Shown piece by piece: positions 22,748 to 33,590 of a stretch of DNA of 64,000 nucleotides. This DNA is from Myxocyprinus asiaticus (taxonomy: Eukaryota > Chordata > Actinopteri > Cypriniformes > Catostomidae). The notes below the pieces were generated by a model that was not told the DNA's origin, did no database searches, and saw only the letters and a program-made list of their open reading frames with translations. The translations under genes and the position numbers were made by a program. Positions within the stretch are counted from its first letter, which is position 1. Each line of letters begins with the position of its first letter. Location: NCBI RefSeq assembly GCF_019703515.2, contig NC_059368.1, positions 32,685,391 through 32,749,390 on the forward strand. The letters are read 5' to 3'.

Positions 22748-23692
22748 AGGTGCAGTATGTAGCAATTTTCAATTTTTTTTGCCAATGTGTGAACGGCTTG
22801 TAATGCAACTTAAAAAATGAGCCCTTCCCGGACTCCCTAGGTTGCCTATTAAAGCCTGTAGACTGATTTTCATGCGAAGGGAGCGGGTTGGTTTTGTCGG
22901 GAAAATCCAAAGGATGTGACATTTTTGCGCGCTCCCGAGAGCCTTCTACTGAAAACTCATCTGGCTAAGCGGGAACGTGATCGTGGTCAAGCGAAAACTA
23001 GAGTGAAAATCGGCAGGGCATTTGATTCCTGGAGGGAACTTCGTTTGGTTTTGGGGATCAAAACTGACCCTGAATTGGTGTTCTTCTTATTGGACAGGTA
23101 AACTTACATAAATGCAAAGCATGTGAAATATAGTGCCATAAGGATTGATGTGTGTAATTTTAGCTAACTTGATCTTGCCTGCTAACGCTGACGAATTGCA
23201 AGCTACCTTGCTTCATAACTTTCAAATAATTTCAACAATATTCTCTTTATACTAAAAGTCAGGTATACAGGATAAATTTAAGCAAAAATGCTGGTTTCTT
23301 GATCGTAGTACAACATATGACATACAAAACATACAATAGTGCAACATAACAGTGCAGTGCAACAGTAAACTGTCTGGTATAGTTCAGTAGTATGTAGCTG
23401 TATGTGTGTATCAGTATGCTATGTTAGCTGATAAGTAGTTTTAGTTTAGTCTCAAAGTTTGTAGTAAAACAATCATAAATGTGTAATTATGCTACCTCAT
23501 CTGTCAGCAAGATGCCAGTGGATCACGTTCGGTCTCTTTGTACGTTATGTCACTGTTTTGGTCGATGCTCGCTCGCTCGCGTCCCAATGGAGTGTGTGCA
23601 CGAGCACGAGCAACGGGTAGCTGGCTGTAGTTCACTTAACGGCCACAGGTGTCATTAATAACAAGGGTTTCTGAATTTTACATATTGCACCT
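22748..23692 (+). mobile_element. TTAA-flanked element with exon-like ORF (Kolobok-like?)
   Basis: The ends are 'aggtgcagtatgta' and 'tacatattgcacct', inverted with one mismatch. TTAA lies directly outside (22744-22747, 23693-23696). The 945-bp element holds a basic ORF ending at a splice donor. TTAA duplication plus a short ORF-bearing exon would fit a deleted Kolobok or piggyBac-type element. The superfamily assignment is an inference. Confidence 0.68.
22916..23097 (+). pseudogene. Exon-like ORF in TTAA element, unknown transposon protein fragment
   Basis: The frame reads LLLKTHLAKRERDRGQAK, then TRVKIGRAFDSWRELRLVLG and IKTDPELVFFLLDR. It runs into CAG|GTAAAC, a good splice donor, at 23097/23098. 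The basic stretch followed by an amphipathic 'AFDSWRELR...ELVFFLLD' segment looks like a short helical domain of a fish transposon-derived protein. I cannot name the family with certainty. No acceptor-exon partner is found inside the element. The upstream part (from 22880) is also open and could belong to the same exon. Confidence 0.5.
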
Positions 23693-23894
23693 TTAAAGCT
23701 AATTTATACTTATTGGGTGAACAGGCTTCCTTTTTAGGTCACCTAAACATTATGACAACATGCAAGACACCTTTGCGAAGGTGTTCTTTGATGATATTTC
23801 TCCTGTCTGCGCACATCACTAAAAATTTGGACCTAGAAGAACATTGATACAAGTAGGAAAAATCTGGGTAAAATTAACCATGGTTTTACAAAAC

Positions 23895-24145
23895 AGAGCC
23901 AACCCGCATCTCAGAATAGCATTCTGAGATTATATTCTTCTCACCACAATTGTACAGAGCGGTTACCTGAGTTACTCTAGACTTTGTCACTTCGAACCAT
24001 TCTGGCCATTCTCTGTTGACCTCTCACAATAACAAGGCATTTCCATCCACAGAACTGCCTCTCACTGGATGTTTTTTTTTTTTTTTTTTTTTTTTGCACC
24101 ATTCTGAGTAAATTCTAGGGACTGTTGTGTGTGAAAATCCCTTTA
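23895..24145. mobile_element. Tc1-like element fragment
   Basis: From 'ccaacccgcatctcagaata' to 'tgtgtgtgaaaatccc' it matches 9041-9260 closely, in the same orientation. A (T)24 run at 24072-24095 has expanded at the place where the sister copy has 'gttttttgtttttgtcacc'. Only the terminal and N-terminal-coding part remains. Confidence 0.65.
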
Positions 24146-24349
24146 CTTTTATGTTTCCTTTGTGTTTTTTGGAGCTTCAAAGGTCTGATCACCATTCACT
24201 TGCATTGTGTGGACCTCCAGAGCTGAAATATTCTTCTCAAAATGTTTGTTTGTGTTCTGCTGAAGAAAGAAAATCATACACATCTCGGATGGCATAAGGG
24301 TGAGTAAATGATGAGAGAATTTTCATTTTTGGGTAAACTATTCCTTTAA

Positions 24350-25018
24350 GTGAGGTAAAAGTTTCCTTCCCTGCTGTCAGTTTGCGTTTATTCACTGTCT
24401 CTTTGGCATCCTTCCTGTTGGAGCTTTAATAGATCAATGACAGAGCACTAGACCACCTGCGTTCCAACTAAATGACAGCTTCCTGTTGAGACAAAGAAGC
24501 CATCAAACATTTAATGCCCTATCACCCTCCTCTTCAAGTTCTCCCTGTTTCTTGAGTGTCATTTTACGTAGTTATGTACAATTTCTGTACAGATACAATT
24601 CTCTATTAGAAATTACCTGCATAATGCAAAGCTTATTCTTGAATGCTTCCCACCCAGGGCTGGACACCCTGGCCAAGAAGCAGGAGAGTGTCTCACTCAG
24701 CAGACCCACACATTTTGACATTTGAGCTGCCCTGGGGTTAATTAAGCGTATCAATATTTCACGTGAAAATGATGCACCAGTAAGAGGAGAGGAGGATTTA
24801 CCAGCCTCCCCTGCTCCTACTCTAAACCATCACCAACACAGAGACTAAAACCCTCTCAGATAACACAGACACACAACACAGATGCCATCTCCATCTTCAG
24901 GCACCAAAATTAATTGTGACATAAAGCAGTAATGTGTTATTTTACCTAAATGTATCTGTATAAGAGCGTTATATTACCTGCCTGTTGCTACCTTCAGACT
25001 GAAGAAAAACAATTCTCT
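24350..25018. other. Unassigned single-copy DNA
   Basis: Less AT-rich than its surroundings. Open frames at 24486-24754 on both strands have no recognised domain. No repeat ends seen. Confidence 0.4.
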
Positions 25019-25928
25019 GAAGGGATAGATCACATAAAAATAAAATTTCTGTTATTATTTACTCACCCTTATGTCTTTCCAAACCTGTATGACTTTCTTC
25101 CATGATGTTAGGCAGAATGCTGGCCTCAGTCACCATTCACTTTCATTGTAAAGAAAAAGATGCAATAAAAGTGAATGGTGACTATGGCAAGGATTCTCTC
25201 TAAAGCCCATAGTATACTTCGGTCAGACACGAACGCTAGGCGAATGCGTACAGGACGTGTGACGCAGATTTCGTCATCAGCAGAGTGTTCGAGCATTGAA
25301 CGCATGAGGTTCGATTTTTCTAACCGCAGAATGTGAGAGATATTTGCCCTAATAGATCAATCCTCTTGTTTACCAAAATTTCAGCGCATGCGCAGTAAGT
25401 GGTGGCAGAAAGCCCGTAGACTGTTGTGTTAGATTAGACAGAGTATAATGAAAGTATGACACAAAACCATCATAAATACAGACATATTCTTAGCTATACA
25501 ATTATTATAATGATATGAGTTAATAACAAAATTGTAATAATGTTCACTATAAATGTATGCTTCAAAGACATGAGTTGAAATGATCTCCTCAGTCTTGTCA
25601 GCTCTGTTGATGGCCTGATGCCTTGGCCATCTACGAAAGCCAAATTATTTTTCAACAACGAAATCTGGTAAATGTTTACTTTTTGTGCATGGTTTTTGCC
25701 ACCACTTCCATGTTTGAAATGAGCGCTGATGTTGCCAAAGGATTGGTCTATAACACTCACCGTTGTGCTGTTGCTGTGACGAAGAAGCGGTTTTCATCAA
25801 AACTGAAATATACTTTGGGCTTAACATCCCCTTAGTGTTCCACAGAAGAAAGAGAGTCATATGGGTTTCGAACAACATGAAGGTGAGTAAATAATGGCAG
25901 AATTTTCATTTTGGGGTGAGCTAACCCT
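25019..25928. mobile_element. Family A MITE split by a Harbinger-like insertion
   Basis: The left part 'agggatagatcacataaa' to about 25200 and the right part from 'gttccacagaagaaagag' to 'ggtgagctaaccctttaa' are inverted ends of the same family as 47719-48372. TTAA follows at 25929-25932. The insert at 25204-25821 separates them. Confidence 0.6.
25204..25821. mobile_element. PIF/Harbinger-like MITE, TAA duplication
   Basis: The ends 'agcccatagtatacttcgg' and 'ctgaaatatactttgggct' are inverted copies. Each is flanked by the trinucleotide TAA (25201-25203, 25822-25824), the duplication expected for PIF/Harbinger elements (TWA). The 618-bp interior is non-coding. It interrupts a family A MITE and is therefore younger. 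Confidence 0.72.
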
Positions 25929-25932
25929 TTAA

Positions 25933-26600
25933 GCAGTCCTCAACCACACCACTGGAAACCTTTTCTTATGAAGACATCATAAGCATATTAAGACAGCATG
26001 AGCACATGACTCACTCATTAATGCATCTCATGCCCCACCACTTCTGTAACTAGAAGGCAAACAAGGGTCTGGATAATTTTTATCATTCAATTTTTATTTT
26101 GAAAGGTTATGAGAATGAGAAACATACACTGCTTTGCCAAAATAACTGCATGTAAACACCTTCTGAATAATGGGTTTGGCTATTTCTGCAATTCCAGTGT
26201 AGGCAAATCTTAATACTACAACTTACAATGACGTTTTAGAGAATTCAACTTTGCGGCAACAGTCTGAGGAGAGCCCTTTTTCTGTTCCAGCATGACAATG
26301 CTCCTGTGCACAAAGTGAGGTCTATAAAGAAATGGTTTACGAAGTCTAGTGTGGAAGAACTTGAACACTGAACACCTTTGGGATGTACTAGAACTCCCAC
26401 TGCGAGTTGGTCCCCAACAGTGCCTGACCTTACTGATGCTCTAGTGTCTAAATGGGACCCAATCCTATAAAGTGGAAATCCTTTTGTAAACAATAATAAT
26501 ACCCCAACATCACTGTTTCTATGGTAATGACTCCCCCCTTCTGACTGATCTCAGGTCAGATCTTATCAATTTCTCTTAATGTTTATTGCAAAACTGGCAC
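25933..26600 (+). pseudogene. Fossil Tc1/mariner-like transposase C-terminus
   Basis: Between about 26270 and 26480 the + strand shows decayed words of a Tc1-type transposase end: 'ttccagcatgacaatgctcc' (second catalytic Asp context, QxDNAP), 'gtgcacaaagtgaggtc', 'gaacacctttgggatgta' (EHLWD context) and 'cctgaccttactgatgctc'. Several stops interrupt it. The rest of the interval is AT-rich DNA without features. No inverted ends were identified with confidence; 'catacactgctttgccaaaa' near 26125 may be one. Confidence 0.5.
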
Positions 26601-28034
26601 AATTTATTCTGTATTATAAAAGCCATCAGTATGTGATAATGAATCAGGCATCAGCCTTGCTTGTTATGGTGCACATCAGATCAAGTTGAAAGTGGGGCGT
26701 TCTCATATCTTCACAAATGCACATATATTTTTCTAATTTGCTTGCATAGAATTCACGAAACTGGATTATTTGTTTTATCCCAATGTTCCGAATGTTCCAA
26801 TGAATAAATCATGTGTGCTTCAATAGAAGCAATGAAGTCTGACCTTCTGTACAAATGAATGAACATGCAATGTCACAAATTTGCTTACATTTGATTAGTG
26901 ACCTAGAAGTAGTGCAGAATCTAAAATATTGTTTATTTCCAGGTTTAAATGGAATTTTAAATCACAGATTTGCAATGTGGTCTTAACTGTACATGATGCA
27001 TCTGCACTACACTAAAGGCTGTTATCTATTTTCAATGCATTTGATTTAAACCAGAGTATTGATTCCATGTAGACATCAGGAGAATGTATCAGGCAGACGC
27101 ACTGAAGGAGAAATCCAGAGACACTTGTACACACATCAGCAGAAGGATTACTGAGCCAGAAGACTTTTTTATTTATTTATTTATTTATTTTTTATACAAA
27201 ACACAGCTGACTGCAGCCTGTGCTTGTATTTGCATTCAGTGTATGGCATTGTACAGTGTGCAACATAGTGATCGATTCATAGTAGTGTTTCAACAGTAGG
27301 GTTTCCAGTAGGGTTTCTCCAGCACAACCGCAGGCTAAAGACATGGTGTGTATGCGGGTGTTTTGCATATGTTCAAAATGGCATACTACCATACAACTCT
27401 TACTATCACTGCTGTATATTGTATGTATATTGTGCACATTATTTACATTCTTCATATACACAATACCCAGATGATCTTTTACATTTTCAAAATATGCAGC
27501 ATGCAACAGAGCTTACACATGAAAAGACATGCGCACCCCCTAATTAAATAATACACTTTCAGACAGATTTTGTAAGCAGTCTATTAGAGGAATTTTACAT
27601 TGCATCAGCCCAGCGAGGTTGCAGAGAGGAGGGGTTTCCCCAGCACAACCACAGAGACATGCATGTGCGTGCGCATGTGTGTGCGCGAGCATGATTTGCA
27701 TGTGTTAGTGTGTGTGAAAATGACTGCAGCAGCTCTCTGACCTACATACTCAAACAGCATTGGAGCAGACGCAACAAACAGACCCTTCAATTATAGAAAA
27801 ACAGCCCTCAAGCTCCTCAGATCAGATATTCTGTGAATAATAAACGAATTTCTTTACAGCGTAAAAAAAAAAATAGCTTTGCTTTGCTGCATGAATCTGC
27901 TACAGTGCTTCTGACTGTCTGTGAAATTGTGTGCTTGTATGCATGCTTTATGTTTATCCTAAATTTTCTTAAGAATACAATAATAATAAATTAATAAATA
28001 AAACACAAATTATACAATCGTTAACATACAGTAA
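26601..28034. other. Non-coding DNA with simple repeats
   Basis: A (TTTA)n tract lies at about 27166-27192. CA/TG-rich sequence occurs at 27300-27720. No gene, RNA gene or paired element ends seen. Confidence 0.45.
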
Positions 28035-30330
28035 GAGTATACTCTGTATACTCAGGCCATACTCTGATTTCCTTAGAGAATTTGCAGATTTTCTGTCAGA
28101 TCTAGTAGTTTCTGTGGATAGAGCTTTAATCGTTGGTGACTTACGTTGGGATTAGCATTTATCGATATTCTCAACTCTGTTAGGGTCAGACAAAATGTGA
28201 CAGGACCAATTTATCATCATAATCATACTCTGGACTTAATTGTGTCATATGGAGTCGATGTTGATAATATAACAATTCTGCAGCAGAGCGATGACATCTC
28301 AGATCATCAGATCAAGGTCACTCAATCTACGCCGTGTTATCAATCAGGTAGAACTGTTCTTTCGACCGCTTAAAATAGCTTCACTAATAATCTTTCAGAT
28401 CTGTCTCAAATACTCAGTATGCCAAAATGTTCCTGATATTTGATCGCAGCACAGTAATAATGAATTTATGAATTTCTTAACTGATAAAATTGAAACCATT
28501 ACAAACAAAATTACAATTATGCAACTGTCTGTCATAGTACCTCAGAAGACAGTGTCTCATAGTATTCCCTATGAGCAACTTCATTTCTTCGCTGTTATAG
28601 GTCAGGAAGAGCTAACAAAACGTGTTAAAGCATCAAAAGCTACAACATGTTTTTTAGACCCCATACCTACTAAGCTCCTGATAGAGGTGCTTCCTGTAAT
28701 CTCAGAACATTCTTCTTAATATAATTAACTCCTCACTATCCTTAGGGAATATCCCAAGAAACTTTAAGCTGGCAGTTATCAAACCGCTTATCAAAAAACA
28801 CAGCTTGATCCTGGAGAGTTGGCTAATTATAGACCGATCTCAAATCTCCCATTTATGCCGAAAATACTAGAAAAGGTAGTTTCCTCCCAAATATGTTAAT
28901 TTTTACAGAGAAATGGTATCTGTGATGAATTTCAGTCAGGACTGCGACTCCATCATAGTACAGAGACTGCACTCATCAGTTACAAATGACTTGCTCTTAT
29001 CATCTAATCATGGCTGCGTTTATCTTCTAGTGCTTTTAGATATTAGTGCTGCCTTCGACACCATAGTTCACATCATTCTCTTAGAAAGGCTTGAGAACTA
29101 TGTTGGCATTTGTGGACAGTTATTAGCTTTGTTTAGGTCCTACTTATCTGACCGCTTCCACTTTGTCTGTGTAAATGAGGAAGTGTCGGTTCAAGCTAAA
29201 GTTAAGTATGGAGTGCTACAGGGATCAGTTTTAGGGCCTCTACTTTTCTCTTTATTTATGCTTCCCCTGGGAGATATTATCAGGAACAGTGGAATTAGTT
29301 TTTACTGTTATGCCAATAATACCCAACTTTATATTTCCACAAAACCCAACAAAATTTCCCAATGCTCCAAGTTTTTAGAGTGTATCAATGACATCAAAGT
29401 TTGGATGGCTAGAAATTTCCTTCTTCTCAATTCTGACAAAACAAAGGTACAAATTATTGTATCAAAATTTTTTTTTGTGACCAAAAACCTAGAAATATAA
29501 ACTGCTAAAATATAATTTGACTCTTGATGGATATACTGTTAAGTCATCTTTTACAGCGAAGAATTTGGATGTTATATTTGATAGCAATCTGTCCTGTGAA
29601 AGTCACATTTCCAATGTTTGTAGGACAGCACTCTTCCACCTCAAAAAAATATTGCATATTTATGACAAATGCTCTCTGTTTCTGATGCCAAAAAACTAAT
29701 TCATGTGTTCATGACCTCAAGACTAGATTATTGTAATGCATTACTGGGAGGACGACCTGCAGGTTCAATAAATAAACTTCAATTGGTCCAAAATGCAGCA
29801 GCTAGAGTGCTGACAAAAACGTAGAAATTTTATCATATCAGTCCTATTTTACCGTCACTTCATTGGTTACCTGTTAAGTTTTGTATTGATTTAAAAATTC
29901 TGTTAATTACTTACAAAGCCCTGAATGGTCTAGCTCCTCAGTACTTAAGCGACCTTCTTTCATGCTATAATCCATCACGTTCACTACGATCACCTGTTAA
30001 TAATACCTAGAATAACAAAATCCACAGAGGAGGTAGATCCAGAAACACTTCTCATATTTTATATCATATTTTAGAACTATTTTATATATTTTATAGCTAT
30101 AAAGTGAATGGCATCTATGCTATTATTGTACTTTTTTTTAGTAACTACAGGCTATTCCAGCCAGACATCACTTCAGTCAACTATGATGGACTTTACAGGA
30201 CAGGATAAACTGCTGGCAACTCCAACTATAAAACATGGGATACTTGACCAACTTAGCCAAAGGGGACATCACATGAAACAAATATTTGCAACAAAACACC
30301 ATAATACTACAAAAAAGCTATAACCTCAAT
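28035..30330 (+). mobile_element. L2-like LINE, decayed, 5' truncated
   Basis: Scattered frames on the + strand follow the order of a fish L2-type ORF2. An endonuclease tail comes first ('gctttaatcgttggtgact', ALIVGD; then HNHTLDLIVSYGVD and SDDISDH), then a reverse transcriptase, then a C-terminal region (DYCNALLG; KTLVQNAAARVLT-like). The block after 30010 looks like a 3' UTR. Many stops and frameshifts are present and no target duplication was found. The L2 assignment rests on RT wording remembered from fish elements; another CR1-group clade is possible. Confidence 0.72.
28880..29990 (+). pseudogene. L2-like reverse transcriptase with YANN in place of YADD
   Basis: The longest frame (28913-29500) reads LLDISAAFDTIVHIILLERL (RT motif A), YGVLQGSVLGPLLFSLFMLP (motif B) and then FYCYANNTQLY. 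The catalytic motif C should be YADD, and both aspartates have become asparagine. Downstream frames add WMARNFLLLNSDKT and the thumb-like LDVIFDSNLSCESHI. Upstream, 'acagagaaatggtatctgtg' to 28990 carries an earlier, shifted frame. Polymerase activity is excluded by the double substitution and the stops. Confidence 0.8.
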
Positions 30331-31850
30331 AACTAAAACTACTTAAATGCCCCCATATGTTACCTTTGACCATGGAAACATAATTAAATAAAGCGCAAGG
30401 GATTACAATTATCCCCCATAGCCTTAATTTTGTACTCAATCATTTGAGTTATTAACACTTAAAATCTTAAATCTATAGATTTTTTAAGATAAATAAGTTC
30501 AAGGAACAAAGATATTTGAGTTATGCCAAAACTTGACATTTCAATTATTGTTTAATTAAGACAACTTACTTTTTCCAGTAATGACAACGTTAGTATTTAC
30601 AGCGTGGGGTCTTTTTTAGGAGAAAAATAAGTACAAGTCCCCATTTGTTCTCTATTTAGTCTCATTGCAGCAGCAGTAGAAAAAAAAATAAATCTTGAAT
30701 TAACTGAGATATTCTTGCTGCATGAATCTTTTGCTGCTTCAGTTTGTCTTTGTGTGTGTGTGCACACGATCTGGAGCTCTGTTCAGTGGAGGGGAACATC
30801 CCTTACTATCATGTAAGACAGAGAGCCTAAGCTATGGAAAGCTTCCCTAGGAAAATTGCAGATGTGGGAGGGGGAGGACTGTCAGCTTGACAAGTGGGGG
30901 AATAAGCACTGAAGACGGAAGGGAGGTGTGGCAGTTAATAGGGTTTCCAGCCTTTTCCACATCAGGAGAAAACCCTCAAAGTCATCTCTTGCTTTCGTTC
31001 ACTCTTTCTCCCTCTGTATCCCTGTCTTCCCTTCTGAAAAGACCAGCTTACACCAGCATGAATTGATGTTCACCAGCAAATAATTTCTGGTTAACGATGG
31101 TCTTTCTAGAGAAGCTAGTTGACCAGAAAGTCTTGCTGGTTAAGATGCCCAGTGGAGACTATCCCAGAACACAACATTTTCTGGTGATGAGCAGAGTTGG
31201 TCTTTCCAAAACATGAGAGTGAGTGAATGATGACAGGATTTTAATGTTGAATGAATAATCCTTTTAATTTGCTGTAACCAGAATGATTCTCTGTGAGCTC
31301 CCTCTCTTTACTCACACTCTTCCCTGACTCTTGGCCTCTGCTCTGGTCCCAGAGACTCTTTGCAATCCATCTAATGGTTTGCAATGCAGTACCTCAGTAG
31401 CTCTCTGCCTGCCTAACAAGCATCTATGTAAATCAGCCCCAGCCGTCTCTAGATATGCAAATCAGTTTTGGCAATGAGCTTCTTTTTTTTCTCTCTGCTC
31501 CATCATTCTTTCTATCGAATGCATGTGTCCTCCAAGGCTATTTCTTAATGTCTTTATTTTTTAGTGGAAGTGTGACTGTAGGTCTTTGAGTAACACAGTC
31601 ATCATTGTGGTTAGCAGTATTAAGTTCTCCATGACCCATATAACACTGTAATGTAAAGAAATTCTTTTAGCCTAGCTTGTAAACCCAGTCTACCCGCTAG
31701 CAGGTTTTCCGTTAGCTGATAAATACTGATTTTTGACTGTTAAATCTCATTGTCTCAATGTTTGAATTTGTCCAGTGACAGTATTAAAATGAAGCAGACA
31801 AATCTCATTTTTGTTTTATGCAAGTGAATTTCCTTCTGAGAAAATATGTT
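30331..31850. other. Non-coding DNA with one small fish repeat
   Basis: No gene recognised. At about 31045-31150 the words 'gaccagcttacaccagcatg', 'tagttgaccagaaagtc' and 'tgctggttaagatgccc' form imperfect inverted CCAGC/GCTGG units, a common fish repeat type. Confidence 0.4.
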
Positions 31851-31865
31851 AAATAGAGTATGTTT

Positions 31866-32299
31866 GGGACCTGGGTAGCTCAGTGAGTATTGACGCTGAC
31901 TTCCACCCCTGGAGTTGCAAGTTCAAATCTTGAAAAGTGACTCCAGCCAGGTCTCCTAAGCAACCAAATTGGCCCAGTTGCTAGGGAGGGTAGAGTCACA
32001 TGGGGTAACCTCCTCGTGGTCGCTATAATGTGGTTCTCGCTCTCGGTGGGGCATGTGGCAAGTTGTGCATGGATGCTGCAGAGAATAGCGTGGGCCTCTA
32101 CACGTGCTACATCTCCGTGGTAACGCGCTCAATAAGCCACGTGATAAGATGCATGGATTGACAGTCTCAGATGCGGAGGCAACTGATGTTCGTGCTCAGC
32201 CACCCTGATTGAGGTGAGTCACTATGCCACCACGAGGACCTAGAGTGCAATGGGAATTGGGCATTCCAAATTGGGGAGAAAAGGGGAGAAATAAAAAAA
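31866..32299 (+). mobile_element. tRNA-derived SINE copy 3, perfect target duplication
   Basis: Starts GGGACCTGGGTAGCTCAGTG with an A-box region at 31876-31887 and a B-box-like 'gttcaaatc' at 31921-31929. The body is shared with copies 1 and 2 (opposite strand), and the tail 'attggggagaaaagggg' ends in an A-rich run. The 15-bp AAATAGAGTATGTTT occurs at 31851-31865 and 32300-32314, a perfect duplication. The B box has drifted from the tRNA consensus. It shows the full extent of the family: about 430 bp with an A-rich 3' end. Confidence 0.93.
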
Positions 32300-32411
32300 A
32301 AATAGAGTATGTTTAAATGATGCAATTGCACACATAAATCTTTTTTTTTTTTACAATTTCTACTGTCACTTGCTCTTATGTCCTTGGTACGTACATTGAA
32401 ATAGCCAAAAC

Positions 32412-33095
32412 CAACCTGATCTCATGAGAATTTGTGAGAATAGTACGAGATGGCAAATTCGTATGAAATCATACGGCTTCGCTCGGATGAAAACATATGA
32501 CTCAGACAACAACCAATCGCATGCGCATCCCATGTGTCCATGTAGACCCCAGTCTTTAGTTTCTTTCTTGTTAAACTAAATTTGTGTCGAGGCAAAGGTA
32601 AACCAAAAAATAAATTGTAATACCTTACCCAGACTCTAAACCTATCCATGACAGAATTTAAAAAAGCCCTGTTGTGTTGGACGGAAGAAAGAAAAACTTC
32701 TGCATTTCAAATGCGTGTTCGTGATATTTTCCCTAATTTTAACCCCTAAACCAAAACTCCATTCCTAAACCTAACCATAAAGTGTAACACCTTACCCAGA
32801 CCCTAAACAACCATGATAGTAATGTAAAAAGCCCTGTTGTGTATGATGGAAGATAGTGAAATGTCCAGGTTCAGAAAGCGCATTTGTGATATATTTTGTA
32901 ATTTTAACCCCTAACCAAATTTGAACCTATGACCATGACTGTAATACATTTTGTGTACAACAGAAGAAAGAAAATATGGGGGTTTTGAAGGAGATGAGGG
33001 AAGCATATGTGATTGGTTGGTGTAGAAGTCATCCGTTTCGTTCATACAATTTCCTACGAATTTGCTATCTCGTACTATTCTTATGAATTCTTGTT
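32412..33095. mobile_element. TIR element with internal tandem units
   Basis: The left end 'ctcatgagaatttgtgagaa' continues to 'tagtacgagatggcaaattc'. The right end is the inverse: 'gaatttgctatctcgtacta' then 'ttcttatgaattcttg'. The interior contains two direct copies of a unit of about 170 bp, marked by 'accttacccaga' at about 32621 and 32790 with 'aaaagccctgttgtgt' after each. The unit carries CCTAAAC/CCTAACC words. Non-coding. Confidence 0.65.
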
Positions 33096-33124
33096 AGCCA
33101 AAGCATTACAAGACATGCTAGCAT

Positions 33125-33505
33125 GCAATAGTGCAATAAGCAAATATGTCTAAGCCATCTTTCGGATGAGATGGTGAACCATGGTCCTGACTCTCTGTGG
33201 TCATTACAAATCCCAGGTAATTTCTCGAAAAGAGTAGGGGTGTAACTCCGGTGTCCTGGCCAGATTTGCTCATTGGACTTTATCCATCATGGCTTCCTAA
33301 TAATCCCCTATACAAATGAATTGGCTACATCACTGTACTCTCATCTCCACGAATAACTGGTGTGTGGTGGGCGTTCTGGTGCACTGTCTGCTGTCACTCA
33401 TCCAGGTGGATGCTCCACACTGGTGGTGGTTGAGGAGATTTGCCCTATACTCCATAAAGAGTACCTAGAAAAGCGCTATATAAATTTAAGGAATTATTAA
33501 GCAAA
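33125..33505 (+). repeat. V-SINE-like or LINE-tail repeat
   Basis: The 3' end 'gaaaagcgctatataaattt' followed by 'aaggaattatt' is a conserved tail found in fish SINEs and L2-type LINEs, to my knowledge. The upstream body ('ttcggatgagatggtgaacc', 'tcctgactctctgtggtcat') is a familiar fish repeat. No tRNA-like head or target duplication was identified. Confidence 0.5.
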
Positions 33506-33590
33506 CAGCTCTGTAATTTTCTAAATCCTAGCCGGCCAGTTGGTAAACAGCAGGATGAAGATGTAGGGCTTTACTGGTTGTTTAGATCAG

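Larger units (their letters stand above)
22562..24345. mobile_element. TTAA-type MITE, family A, with two nested insertions
   Basis: The left end 'aggaatagtttacccaaaaa' (TTAA at 22558-22561) pairs with the right end 'tttttgggtaaactattcct' (TTAA at 24346-24349). The right half contains the family phrases 'ttcacttgcattgtgtgg' and 'tgttctgctgaagaaag'. Inside lie the TTAA element 22748-23692 and the Tc1-like fragment 23895-24145. The left half is diverged from other copies, so the pairing may join two related copies. Confidence 0.6.
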
